NCBI GenBank assembly: GCA_959605275.1
Contig: CAUHFD010000076.1
Coordinates: forward strand, 1-11,197
From: an uncultured Eubacteriales bacterium
Lineage (GTDB): Bacteria > Bacillota > Clostridia > Oscillospirales > Ruminococcaceae
Length of the DNA stretch: 11,197 nucleotides
Reading direction: 5' to 3'
Below, piece by piece: positions 1 through 7,072 of the stretch. The notes beneath the pieces were generated by a model, which searched no databases, had not been told where the DNA came from, and saw only the letters and a list, made by a program, of their open reading frames with translations. The stretch's first letter is position 1, and each line of letters begins with the position of its first letter. A program made the position numbers and the translations under genes.

Positions 1-370
1 CCGCATCGCGCCCAAAATAATTATAAGAATCAGTGCTGACAACGGCATCGAAAAATTCCTGATCAAAAGGCAAAGCAGTGGCATCAGCCTTTACAGGAAC
101 GATCTGATCATCGGTTAATCCCATTTCCAAAAAAAACTTTCGATTGTCCTCCGGGTTGCTCCAAAGATCAGCAGCATATACCTTAAAGCCATATTCTTTG
201 GCAAGAAACACAGAAGTCAATCCCTGTCCGCTGCCAAGGTCGCAAACCACAGAGCCTCGCGGAATTTTACCATCGGCAAGCAATTCCTCCTCCAACTTAA
301 TCGGATTCGGTCCCATAATCTTTGCCATAAGTTCGGGTGTATTATATTTTTGACTGAGCAGATAATTCAT
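1..370 (-). CDS. Class I SAM-dependent methyltransferase, 3' end outside window
   Basis: The first 123 residues of a class I SAM-dependent methyltransferase are present; the gene continues past the left edge, so the C-terminal half is missing. Residues about 41-69 carry the SAM-binding motif I, VVCDLGSGQG, followed by the acidic strand end VYAADLW. A second acidic motif, KADATALPF, lies near residue 100, and the segment after it (DAVVSTDSYNYFG) fits motif IV of small-molecule methyltransferases. The substrate cannot be told from this part. The start is the ATG at 368-370, with a TAAGGAG ribosome binding site at 379-385. The gene follows the P-loop kinase on the same strand after about 80 bases with no terminator between them, so the two are probably co-transcribed. 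The family is clear; the specific function is not. Confidence 0.88.
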   Translation of the reverse strand, partial: MNYLLSQKYNTPELMAKIMGPNPIKLEEELLADGKIPRGSVVCDLGSGQGLTSVFLAKEYGFKVYAADLWSNPEDNRKFFLEMGLTDDQIVPVKADATALPFDQEFFDAVVSTDSYNYFGRDA

Positions 371-450
371 ATCGGTTTCTCCTTACCTCTTACGATCGAT
401 TTTATTTAAATTGTTTTTTAACAATGCAGTTACCGCTTTGGCAATACCGT

Positions 451-936
451 TCACAGTTTTTGAATCTCCTCCGCCGCTTGTTCCGCATTGATCTGCGACA
501 CATCAATTTTGATGGTGTTCAGCTGCTCATAAAGCGGAAGTCTTGCAATGCTTCTTTCTGCCATGCGGTCAGTTCGGTCAATATCCGCTTCTATACGTCG
601 CCTTAAACTTTCCGCATCTGTAACCAGTGAAATGCACTTCACTTTGCAATTAGACGTATCGATCCGTGACAGAATATGGTCTATGATTGACTGTTCATGC
701 ATCACCCAGCAAAAAATGATATTTTGATACGCGGAACAATGGATAAAGTTATTTAACAAAAAGCAGATGTTACTCATCACCATGACTTTTGTTTCTTCGG
801 TCACTTGAAAAGGACTGGCGTCCCAGCACCAGTCACCGTCGAGAAACACAGCCTGATTCAAACGAGATTTAAGCAACTGGCAGGTAGTCGTTTTTCCAAT
901 GCCCATTGTGCCGCCGATCAAATATAATGTTTTCAT
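451..936 (-). CDS. Small P-loop (AAA-type) nucleotide/nucleoside kinase-like protein
   Basis: A 161-residue protein with a Walker A motif at residues 9-16 (GTMGIGKT) right after a hydrophobic strand, then FLDGDWCWD near residues 32-40. That arrangement resembles shikimate-kinase and nucleoside-kinase-like P-loop proteins. A lid-like arginine-rich stretch (RRRIEADIDRTDRMAERS) lies near residues 110-127 and suits phosphate transfer. The length is normal for such single-domain kinases. The substrate is unknown and could be a nucleoside, an antibiotic or another small molecule. The ribosome binding site AAGGTGG at 944-950 lies 7 bases before the ATG at 934-936; a GTG directly upstream (937-939) is in frame but only 4 bases from it, so ATG is preferred. 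The gene lies between a truncated flavodoxin and a methyltransferase on the same strand. Confidence 0.8.
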   Translation of the reverse strand: MKTLYLIGGTMGIGKTTTCQLLKSRLNQAVFLDGDWCWDASPFQVTEETKVMVMSNICFLLNNFIHCSAYQNIIFCWVMHEQSIIDHILSRIDTSNCKVKCISLVTDAESLRRRIEADIDRTDRMAERSIARLPLYEQLNTIKIDVSQINAEQAAEEIQKL

Positions 937-1028
937 CACTGTTCCACCTTATACATGTCGTTAAGATCGTTACCCTGTCTTCAAAATAAAACTTTATGGT
1001 CAACTATCCGGTTTCTTATTCTGATTTG

Positions 1029-1103
1029 TTATGACAGCAGCTTGGCATAATGTGCTGTACTTCCGGTATTGGAGGTATAAACAATCGCTTTTGTCCTTAT
1101 CAT
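1029..1103 (-). pseudogene. Flavodoxin N-terminal remnant (24 codons) behind tetR
   Basis: An ATG at 1101-1103 opens a frame of 24 residues that ends in TAA at 1029-1031. It reads MIRTKAIVYTSNTGSTAHYA and then KLLS. This matches the start of short-chain flavodoxins: a first beta strand followed by the FMN-phosphate-binding loop (here YTSNTGST) and the start of helix 1. A normal flavodoxin has about 140-180 residues, and none of the rest follows; the 90 bases before the kinase gene show no recognisable flavodoxin sequence. An AAAGG sequence lies about 11 bases upstream, and the tetR stop codon lies 16 bases before the ATG. TetR-flavodoxin pairs are common in Clostridia, so this is best read as the deleted second gene of a tetR operon. 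A functional microprotein is less likely. Confidence 0.72.
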
Positions 1104-1119
1104 TTTATTTTCTGCCTTT

Positions 1120-1725
1120 CTATTTTTTTTGATTTAGGCGAGTTACAAAGCTGTCGATATATTTATCGATCATCTCAACGACTTTCGATTTATCCTCGGC
1201 AGCGTCATAAACACTATATAAAAGGAAAAACGGACCGTAAAATGCAAGCGCCGCTTGTATTGCTTCTGATTTTGAATCGGTAAATTCCATAAGAATATCA
1301 GTCATATACATGAGAGGACCGTTTGCGAGATACTGCTGATAAAGCTGTGCCATTTCCGGATTGCGATACTGTTCCAAAGTCAGCATTTTACGAAAATTTG
1401 AGGCAAACGCTTCTTCCGTCCAATAACGAAACTGTGCCTTAGAGTAAGTTCTGATTTTCTGCGGAGAGGTATGCTGATAGGCTTCCGCAATCTCATCCAT
1501 CGTCCCTTCAGGCATTTCGTATTCTTCGGCTCTGTCATAGTCCGTTTGATTCATGCGCTCGATAATGCTGTCAAAAATATCACGTTTATTTTTGTAGTGC
1601 TTATACAACGCACCTTTAGTCATACCGAGTGCTCCGGCAATCATACTGACTGAAACAGCCTCATAGCCGTGCTTTGCAAACAAATTAAGTGCAGTAAGTA
1701 AAATATTTTCTTTCGTATCGGACAT
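1120..1725 (-). CDS. TetR/AcrR-family transcriptional regulator
   Basis: A 201-residue regulator, the usual TetR length. Residues about 5-55 form the helix-turn-helix domain, with the typical AKHGYEAVSVSMIAGALGMT and then KGALYKHYKNKRDIFDSI. The C-terminal two thirds are helical and would hold the ligand pocket and dimer interface; the ligand cannot be predicted. The start is the ATG at 1723-1725, with GGAGG at 1733-1737. Its promoter region has two near-palindromic operator sites, one between the -35 and -10 boxes and one over the likely transcription start, so autorepression is very likely. Downstream on the same strand lie a flavodoxin remnant, a kinase and a methyltransferase that it may also control. 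The normal partner was probably the flavodoxin. Confidence 0.93.
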   Translation of the reverse strand: MSDTKENILLTALNLFAKHGYEAVSVSMIAGALGMTKGALYKHYKNKRDIFDSIIERMNQTDYDRAEEYEMPEGTMDEIAEAYQHTSPQKIRTYSKAQFRYWTEEAFASNFRKMLTLEQYRNPEMAQLYQQYLANGPLMYMTDILMEFTDSKSEAIQAALAFYGPFFLLYSVYDAAEDKSKVVEMIDKYIDSFVTRLNQKK

Positions 1726-1743
1726 GTTACTGCCTCCATGATA

Positions 1744-1785
1744 GTGAACGCTCGTTTACATTTATTATAGTAAACGAGCGTTCAC
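1744..1785. promoter_or_regulatory. Paired TetR operator palindromes
   Basis: GTGAACGCTCGTTTAC (1744-1759) and its exact reverse complement GTAAACGAGCGTTCAC (1770-1785) form a perfect 16-bp inverted repeat around 10 bases. Each arm is itself a near-perfect palindrome (GTnAACG..CGTTnAC), the size and shape of a single TetR-dimer operator. One site fills most of the spacer between the -35 and -10 boxes and the other covers the transcription start. The centres are 26 bp apart. Binding by the adjacent TetR protein is inferred. Confidence 0.85.
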
Positions 1786-1792
1786 TTGTCAA
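1764..1792 (-). promoter_or_regulatory. Consensus SigA promoter of tetR
   Basis: On the minus strand there is a perfect TTGACA at 1787-1792, a 17-base spacer, and a perfect TATAAT at 1764-1769. This is a full consensus housekeeping promoter. The predicted start of transcription is near 1757, about 30 bases before the tetR start codon. Confidence 0.9.
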
Positions 1793-1844
1793 GTCTATTA
1801 CACAAAATCTATAAATTTTCTTTTTTGGATACCGTATCGGCATC

Positions 1845-1886
1845 CAAAAAACAGCGTGAAAGGCATTTCTGCCTTTCACGCTGTTT
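1845..1886 (-). terminator. Intrinsic terminator of pnp
   Basis: Arms 1849-1865 and 1870-1886 pair perfectly (17 bp) around a GAAA loop on the minus strand, followed by a run of six T on that strand. It lies 25 bases past the pnp stop codon. A second small hairpin with GGAT/ATCC ends (1827-1845) lies just beyond it, towards the tetR promoter. Confidence 0.92.
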
Positions 1887-1910
1887 ACGGTGTTTCCTCA
1901 AATATTCATA

Positions 1911-4019
1911 TTAGCTGTTTTTCTTTGCTAAATCAGCGATTGCATCCTTGCGGGACAGGTTAATTCTCCCTTGACTGTCGATTTCAAGTACTTTTACAAG
2001 CAGCTCATCGCCGACAGAAACAACATCTTCTACCTTTTCGACCCGTTTGTCATCCAGCTTGGAAATATGGACCAAGCCTTCTTTGCCGGGAGCAATCTCC
2101 ACAAACGCACCAAAGTTCATCAATCTGGTGACTTTGCCCTTATAAATCGCACCGACCTCCGGATCATTCACAATGGTATTAATGATAGACAGAGCTCTTT
2201 CGGTATTTTCGCGGTTGACGCCTAAAATTGACACAGCACCGTCATCGTTAATATCGATTTTTACATCGCAATCGGCACAAATTTTCTGAATGACTTTTCC
2301 GCCGGTTCCGATTACTTCTCTGATTTTATCAACCGGAATCTTTGTAGAAGCCATTTTCGGTGCATACTCTCCGACAGAATCTCTGACAGCAGGAATTGCC
2401 TTGAGCATGATCTCATCCAAAATATAATTACGCGCTTTATGTGTTTTTTCAAATGCTTCTTTAATAATATCCAGCGTCAAACCGTCAATTTTAATATCGA
2501 CCTGGATTGCGGTAATACCTTTATGGGTACCTCCCACTTTAAAGTCCATATCACCATAGAAATCTTCCAGTCCCTGGATATCTACCATGGTCATCCATCT
2601 GTCGCCCTCGGTGATCAAACCGCAGGAAATACCGGCTACCGGCGCTTTAATCGGCACTCCGGCATCCATCAACGCCAAAGTAGAACCGCAGATAGAGCCC
2701 TGAGAAGTAGAACCGTTTGAGGACAGCACTTCCGATACGACACGGATGGCATACGGGAAATCTTCTACCGACGGCAATACCGGAACCAAAGCTTTCTCCG
2801 CCAAAGCACCATGACCGATCTCCCGGCGTCCGGGACCTCTGCTGGGCTTGGTTTCACCGACAGAATAGGACGGGAAATTATAATGATGCATATAACGCTT
2901 TTCGTCTTCCTCATCAATACCGTCAATGATCTGGGAATCTCTCATCGGTCCCAAAGTAGCAATACTCAACACCTGCGTCTGACCTCTGGTAAACAATCCG
3001 GAACCATGAACTCTCGGCACAACCGCAACTTCGGCAGCCAGCGGGCGGATTTCATTCATGCCGCGTCCGTCTACCCGTTTATTTTCATCCAACAGCCATC
3101 TGCGGACAATATACTTTTGTACCAAATAGATGCATTCATCAATCGTACCGGCATCCTCCGGATATAACTCTTCGAATTTTTCATGAATTTCCGCTACAAT
3201 CGGAGCCAAACGCTCTTCCCGAACATTTTTGTCATCGGTATCAAGCGCAACTTTAATTCTGTCGGCAGCAAATTCCTTAATCGCTTCAAATAATTCCGGA
3301 TTTACTTTCTTGGATTCAAATACAATTTTTTCTTTTCCGATTTGTTGCTGAACGTCGCGGATAAATGCAACGATCTTTTTAATTTCTTCATGTCCGGCTG
3401 CGATAGCGTCTAACATTCTTTCATCGGAAACTTCGTTCGCACCGGCTTCAATCATGACAATTTTTTCTTCCGTACCGGCGACAGTCAAAGTAAGATCGCT
3501 CTTATTGCGCTGTTCCAAATTCGGATTGATTACAATTTCATCATCTACCAAGCCAACATTAACGCCGCCGATCGGACCGTTCCACGGAATGTCAGAGATA
3601 GAAAGCGCCACCGAGGTTGCGATTAATCCGGTAATTTCCGGCTGATTATCCATATCGGTAGAAAGAACAGTCATCACTACCGAAACATCATTTCTCATAT
3701 CTTTCGGAAACAACGGACGAATCGGACGGTCAACCATCCGAGAAGTCAAAATAGAGCGTTCAGAAGGTCTTCCTTCCCTTTTCAAAAAAGAACCGGGAAT
3801 TTTACCGACTGCATACAGCCGTTCCTCATAGTCTACCGAAAGCGGGAAAAAGTCGATTCCTTCGCGCGGTTTTGCGGACATCGTCACGTTTGCCATAACG
3901 ACAGTATCGCCATAGCGCACCCAGCAGGAGCCGTTAGAAAGCATACAGGTTTTGCCTGTTTCTACAATCAGTTCTCTGCCGGCAAATTGCGTTTTAAAAG
4001 TTCTGTGGTTTTCAAACAT
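1911..4019 (-). CDS. pnp: Polyribonucleotide nucleotidyltransferase (PNPase)
   Basis: PNPase degrades RNA from the 3' end using phosphate, giving nucleoside diphosphates, and works in the cytoplasm as a trimer. The 702-residue product is full length for the family. It has two RNase PH domains (about residues 5-140 and 310-480) joined by a helical domain, a KH domain at about 558-622 with the GTGG loop at 571-574, and an S1 RNA-binding domain at about 623-695 (FGAFVEIAPGKEGLVHIS). The RNase PH signature around GRREIGHGALAEKA is intact. The start is the ATG at 4017-4019, with GGAGG at 4030-4034. rpsO lies just upstream on the same strand, the conserved bacterial rpsO-pnp order, but an rpsO terminator separates them, so pnp transcription needs partial readthrough or a promoter in 4040-4200. 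Confidence 0.98.
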   Translation of the reverse strand: MFENHRTFKTQFAGRELIVETGKTCMLSNGSCWVRYGDTVVMANVTMSAKPREGIDFFPLSVDYEERLYAVGKIPGSFLKREGRPSERSILTSRMVDRPIRPLFPKDMRNDVSVVMTVLSTDMDNQPEITGLIATSVALSISDIPWNGPIGGVNVGLVDDEIVINPNLEQRNKSDLTLTVAGTEEKIVMIEAGANEVSDERMLDAIAAGHEEIKKIVAFIRDVQQQIGKEKIVFESKKVNPELFEAIKEFAADRIKVALDTDDKNVREERLAPIVAEIHEKFEELYPEDAGTIDECIYLVQKYIVRRWLLDENKRVDGRGMNEIRPLAAEVAVVPRVHGSGLFTRGQTQVLSIATLGPMRDSQIIDGIDEEDEKRYMHHYNFPSYSVGETKPSRGPGRREIGHGALAEKALVPVLPSVEDFPYAIRVVSEVLSSNGSTSQGSICGSTLALMDAGVPIKAPVAGISCGLITEGDRWMTMVDIQGLEDFYGDMDFKVGGTHKGITAIQVDIKIDGLTLDIIKEAFEKTHKARNYILDEIMLKAIPAVRDSVGEYAPKMASTKIPVDKIREVIGTGGKVIQKICADCDVKIDINDDGAVSILGVNRENTERALSIINTIVNDPEVGAIYKGKVTRLMNFGAFVEIAPGKEGLVHISKLDDKRVEKVEDVVSVGDELLVKVLEIDSQGRINLSRKDAIADLAKKNS

Positions 4020-4055
4020 CGTTTACAAGCCTCCATCATTTTATTCGGACAGCTT

Positions 4056-4111
4056 GTTTAGCAAAATTACTATGCTCTGTTTTAGTCAAAGCACACTAAT
4101 TTATGCTAAAC
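4056..4111 (-). promoter_or_regulatory. Inverted repeat in the pnp leader (possible RNA stem)
   Basis: GTTTAGCA (4056-4063) and TGCTAAAC (4104-4111) form an 8-bp inverted repeat with a 40-base loop in the untranslated region before pnp. In some bacteria PNPase controls its own mRNA through a leader stem. Whether this one does so is a guess, because stem length and loop size make it weak. Confidence 0.3.
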
Positions 4112-4208
4112 ATGGACTCTGTAAAAAGAACCCATATACGAGCCGTCCGTATTTTTTTACACACAATAAAATATGATTTCCGAATCGTGTGAACATTCAG
4201 GAAATACC

Positions 4209-4238
4209 AAAAAGGCAGATGGAAATCCCACCTGCCTT
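4209..4238 (-). terminator. Intrinsic terminator of rpsO
   Basis: Arms 4212-4222 and 4228-4238 give an 11-bp stem on the minus strand, with one G-U pair, followed by five T. It lies about 10 bases past the rpsO stop codon. The wobble pair forms only in the minus-strand RNA, which fixes the direction. Confidence 0.88.
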
Positions 4239-4247
4239 ATCAGCCAG

Positions 4248-4514
4248 TTACTTACGAATACCCAATTTAGCGATAATTGCACGGTAACGTTCAATATCCT
4301 TCTTCATCAGGTAATTAAGAAGATTACGACGGCGACCGACCATTTTCAGCAAACCTCTGCGAGAATGATGATCATTTTTGTGAACCTTCAAATGTTCGGT
4401 CAAATCATTGATTCTTTTGGTCAGAATCGCAATCTGAACTTCCGGAGATCCGGTGTCGTTTTCATGGGTACGGTTAGCATCAATAACCGCAGTTTTTTCT
4501 TCTTTCAACAACAT
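4248..4514 (-). CDS. rpsO: 30S ribosomal protein S15
   Basis: S15 is a primary 16S rRNA-binding protein that organises the central domain of the small subunit and helps form bridges to the large subunit. The product starts MLLKEEK and contains the invariant motifs DTGSPEVQIA, LTEHLKVHKNDHHSRRGLL and RRRNLLNYLMKKD. From the ATG at 4512-4514 it has 88 residues, the standard length. A GTG three codons upstream (4521-4523) is in frame but falls inside the ribosome binding site AAGAGGTG, so it is not the start. The gene has its own promoter, a leader of about 115 bases that may be autoregulatory, and its own terminator; pnp follows. Confidence 0.97.
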   Translation of the reverse strand: MLLKEEKTAVIDANRTHENDTGSPEVQIAILTKRINDLTEHLKVHKNDHHSRRGLLKMVGRRRNLLNYLMKKDIERYRAIIAKLGIRK

Positions 4515-4631
4515 ATCTTTCACCTCTTTTAATATTCAGCCGACAGCATAGCAAGGGGAAGGCAAAACTCCCGGGCAAGCAAAAAATTACTGCCTTTCGG
4601 GCTTACACCCACAAGCCATGGTGCGGACAAC
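4515..4631 (-). promoter_or_regulatory. Structured rpsO leader, candidate S15 autoregulatory RNA
   Basis: Between the predicted transcription start near 4631 and the rpsO start lie about 115 bases with several short helices on the minus-strand RNA. They are 4600-4604 with 4613-4617 (GGCUU/AAGCC), 4592-4594 with 4600-4602, and 4574-4577 with 4591-4594. Some share bases and cannot form together, as expected of a switch. S15 represses its own mRNA in many bacteria through unrelated leader folds. That this leader does so is inferred from position and structure only. Confidence 0.45.
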
Positions 4632-4637
4632 TATGTT

Positions 4638-4666
4638 AGTATATCATAAATTTATTATTTTGTAAA
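4638..4666 (-). promoter_or_regulatory. SigA promoter of rpsO
   Basis: TTTACA at 4661-4666 and TATACT at 4638-4643 are spaced by 17 bases on the minus strand. The promoter lies directly after the apgM gene, which has no strong terminator of its own. Confidence 0.85.
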
Positions 4667-4681
4667 TAGTTTGAGGAAAAA

Positions 4682-5896
4682 TTACTCAAATTTGATAAAT
4701 TGTTCCATGATCGTATCGCCCTGTTCAATAAAGACACCGGTTTTTTCCGCATTTTCCTCATCAAACAACGAAACCGGATGTGCGGCAACGCCGTTTTTAT
4801 GATACATCAAAAACGGAACCGGATCAGAAACATGTGTTCTGAGCGCAATCGGTGTGGCATGGTCCGGCAATATCATCACTTTATAGTCATCATATTGTTC
4901 CAGATTCTTTAAAACCGGACCGATGATCTTTTCATCTATGATTTCCAGCGATTTGACTTTATTTTGAAGTTCATTGCGATGACCGCATTCATCAGGAGCC
5001 TCCAGATGAATATAAACAAAATCACAGCCGTTTTTCAAAGCATCCATTGCGGCGTTCGCTTTATTGTCAAAATTGGTATCCAAATAGCCGGTAGCGCCCT
5101 CTACTTCCAGAACCTCCATTCCGGCAAGCTTGCCGATTCCTTTAATTAAGTCTACTGCCGAAACCACCGCTCCGTGCAGTCCGAACTTTTCCTGAAAACC
5201 GGTAAGCGGTTTTTTTCTGCCCTCTCCCCAGAACCAAACGGCATTTGCAGGGCGCAGACCTCGTGCGATTCTAGCTTGATTCACAGGATGATCTTTTAAT
5301 AAATTATACCCCTGTTTCATCATTTCATACAGTTTTTGCGCATTGGGATGATTTGGGATGTAATCCTTGATTTTTCTGCCGGTGATGTCATGCGGAGGAG
5401 TCAAGGTTCCCACCTCGGTTGTTCCGTTATGCCATACCAGGCAATGACGATAGCTGACTCCCGGATACAGACTAAATTCCTCATTATTGAAATGCTCCGC
5501 CAAATATTGAATCAATACTTCTGCTTCCTGAGTGGAAATGTCATCCGCGCAATAATCTAAAATAGTTTTATCCTCGTAATTTTCTTCTTCAGACAAAGTG
5601 ACCAGATTACACCGCATCGTCACATCGCTTTCTTTTAGATCAATCCCGATACTTGCAGCTTCTAACGGAGAACGTCCGGCATAATATTTCGCCGGTGCAT
5701 AGCCGATCACCGATAAATTCGCGACGTCGCTACCCGGCTTAAATCCGTCTCCGACCGTTTTTACCATACCGACATTTCCGTGTGCAGCCAACCAATTCAT
5801 GTTCGGCTTATTCGCAACAGTCATCGGCGTTTTTCCACCAAGCTCCTCTAATTTATAATCCGCCATACCGTCACATAATATTACTACGTATTTCAT
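4682..5896 (-). CDS. apgM: Cofactor-independent phosphoglycerate mutase, archaeal (ApgM) type
   Basis: An alkaline-phosphatase superfamily enzyme of 404 residues, expected to interconvert 2- and 3-phosphoglycerate with two bound metal ions. Metal-binding and catalytic motifs are visible: VVILCDGMAD at residues 4-13, the nucleophile loop PGSDVANLSVIGY near residues 54-66, HLEAPDECGH in the middle of the C-terminal half, and PDHATPIALRTHVSDPVPF near the C-terminus. The frame is open further upstream, but the family start MKYVVILCDGMAD corresponds to the ATG at 5894-5896. That ATG overlaps the stop of the preceding pseudouridine synthase gene as ATGA, so translation is probably coupled. An AAAGGA sequence lies 11 bases before the ATG. 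Related proteins in some genomes have been proposed to act in amino-acid kinase pathways, so the glycolytic role is likely but not certain. Confidence 0.92.
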   Translation of the reverse strand: MKYVVILCDGMADYKLEELGGKTPMTVANKPNMNWLAAHGNVGMVKTVGDGFKPGSDVANLSVIGYAPAKYYAGRSPLEAASIGIDLKESDVTMRCNLVTLSEEENYEDKTILDYCADDISTQEAEVLIQYLAEHFNNEEFSLYPGVSYRHCLVWHNGTTEVGTLTPPHDITGRKIKDYIPNHPNAQKLYEMMKQGYNLLKDHPVNQARIARGLRPANAVWFWGEGRKKPLTGFQEKFGLHGAVVSAVDLIKGIGKLAGMEVLEVEGATGYLDTNFDNKANAAMDALKNGCDFVYIHLEAPDECGHRNELQNKVKSLEIIDEKIIGPVLKNLEQYDDYKVMILPDHATPIALRTHVSDPVPFLMYHKNGVAAHPVSLFDEENAEKTGVFIEQGDTIMEQFIKFE

Positions 5897-6858
5897 CTGT
5901 CTGATAGTCCTTTCCCTTCTGTTCTTATTTCTTTTGCAAACCAAACATCTTTTGCTTCAAATGTTCTGCCCTGCAAATAATTTAAAATTCCTCCATCAGA
6001 TTTAAAATCAAATTTCACCTTATAGGAATAAAGCGCATGATATTTACTCTTTTCTTTTGCTCCGTACTTTACGTCTCCAACCAGCGGAAATCCAATATAT
6101 GCCATCTGTGCTCTGATTTGATGTGTTCTTCCGGTTTTCAGTTCAACCTCTGCCAAACTGTGTTTTCCATCTGAAGAAATCACTCGATATAAGGTAACTA
6201 TTTCTTTATACCCTTCCAAATACCGTTCGCTGACAGACACCTTATTGGAGGATGCATCCTTTTTCAAATAACAGTGTAACTCTGCTGACCGTGGTATTAC
6301 CGTTCCCTCGGTCAAGCATAGATAATACTTTTGAATCTCTCTTTGCTTTATCTTTTCATTGATAATTCGCAGGCTTTCCGCGTTTTTAGCAGCAATCACA
6401 ATACCTCCGGTGTTTCGGTCAATCCGATTGCAAAGCGCAGGGGAAAAAGAAAGCTCTCCGGCGGGGCAATATTCCCCTTTTTCATACAGATAATGCTTGA
6501 TTCGATTGATCAGGCTGTCTGCAAGCTGTCGATTGTCCTCATGAACTACCAATCCGGGAGGTTTATCAATCAGTAAAATGTTTTCATCTTCGTAAACAAT
6601 TTGCAATGCCGTTGGAGCTTGGAGAAATGATGCTTCGGGATTTATCGGCGAAGAAAAAAACTCATCGTTTATATATAGCGACAATCGGTCTCCCTCTTGC
6701 AGTATCGTTGATATCTCGCACCGTTTTCCGTTCACTTTGATTCTTTTCAGCCTGATATACTTATACATCAAACTCTTCGGCAATCCTTTTACTGCTTTTC
6801 CCAAAAACTTATCAACACGTTGATTGCTGTCATTTTTCTGAATTACAAATTCTTTCAT
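5893..6858 (-). CDS. RluA-family rRNA/tRNA pseudouridine synthase
   Basis: The 321-residue protein converts specific uridines in rRNA or tRNA to pseudouridine. Residues about 12-65 form an S4 RNA-binding domain (RVDKFLGKAV, then IKVNGKRCE). The catalytic domain starts near residue 87 (IVYEDENILLIDKPPGLVVH). The catalytic aspartate is D147 in NRIDRNTGGIVIAAKN; the usual histidine before it is asparagine, a variation I recall from RluC/RluD-like proteins of Firmicutes. The motif TGRTHQIRAQMAYIGFPLVG is intact. The target uridine cannot be assigned from sequence alone. The start is the ATG at 6856-6858, with AAAGGA five bases upstream. It overlaps apgM by 4 bases. No convincing promoter was found; a repeat with a TATAAT box lies about 250 bases upstream. 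Confidence 0.93.
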   Translation of the reverse strand: MKEFVIQKNDSNQRVDKFLGKAVKGLPKSLMYKYIRLKRIKVNGKRCEISTILQEGDRLSLYINDEFFSSPINPEASFLQAPTALQIVYEDENILLIDKPPGLVVHEDNRQLADSLINRIKHYLYEKGEYCPAGELSFSPALCNRIDRNTGGIVIAAKNAESLRIINEKIKQREIQKYYLCLTEGTVIPRSAELHCYLKKDASSNKVSVSERYLEGYKEIVTLYRVISSDGKHSLAEVELKTGRTHQIRAQMAYIGFPLVGDVKYGAKEKSKYHALYSYKVKFDFKSDGGILNYLQGRTFEAKDVWFAKEIRTEGKGLSDR

Positions 6859-6925
6859 CGTTATCCTTTATTTTCATAATCAATCAGCAACATATCATCT
6901 GCAAAAAGCGACGAGTTGCTTCCTC

Positions 6926-6956
6926 ATCTTCGATTTCGTGTATTCCAAGGTTATTA
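6926..6956. repeat. Dispersed hairpin repeat, copy 1 (truncated)
   Basis: These 31 bases, from ATCTTCGATTTCG to CCAAGGTTATTA, are identical to 7077-7107 and 9886-9916. The left hairpin arm is missing or divergent in this copy. It begins about 70 bases upstream of the pseudouridine synthase gene. Confidence 0.85.
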
Positions 6957-7072
6957 ACGACGCCGCTTGTCAGCGGACGACGTTTTGCTTCGCCCTTGCC
7001 GCCAAATATAACCGGCGGCATTTCGGCAAAGCCGAAAACCGTGCAAAGCCCCGCTCGACTTACAGTTGACTG
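6957..7072. repeat. GC-rich hairpin block between repeat copies 1 and 2
   Basis: This stretch is visibly richer in G and C than its surroundings and contains three perfect hairpins: 6963-6967 with 6972-6976 (CCGCT/AGCGG), 6998-7003 with 7014-7019 (GCCGCC/GGCGGC), and 7021-7027 with 7031-7037 (TTTCGGC/GCCGAAA, loop AAA). The first resembles the CCGCTTGTGCAGCG part of copy 4, so this may be a larger variant of the same repeat unit. The open frames through it on the minus strand look spurious. Confidence 0.6.

Noticed and set aside
2439..3167. Several plus-strand open frames opposite pnp
   Set aside because: They are antisense shadows of a highly conserved gene with no ribosome binding sites or recognisable products.
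4515..4523. GTG start three codons upstream of the rpsO ATG
   Set aside because: The GTG is part of the ribosome binding site AAGAGGTG, and S15 normally starts at the downstream methionine.
4173..4532. Plus-strand open frame of 119 codons across rpsO
   Set aside because: It runs antisense through rpsO and its terminator and resembles no protein.
5897..5944. Longer apgM start adding 16 residues
   Set aside because: The added residues (rich in Arg and Lys) lie inside the pseudouridine synthase gene and are absent from the family pattern, which begins MKYVVILCDGMAD.
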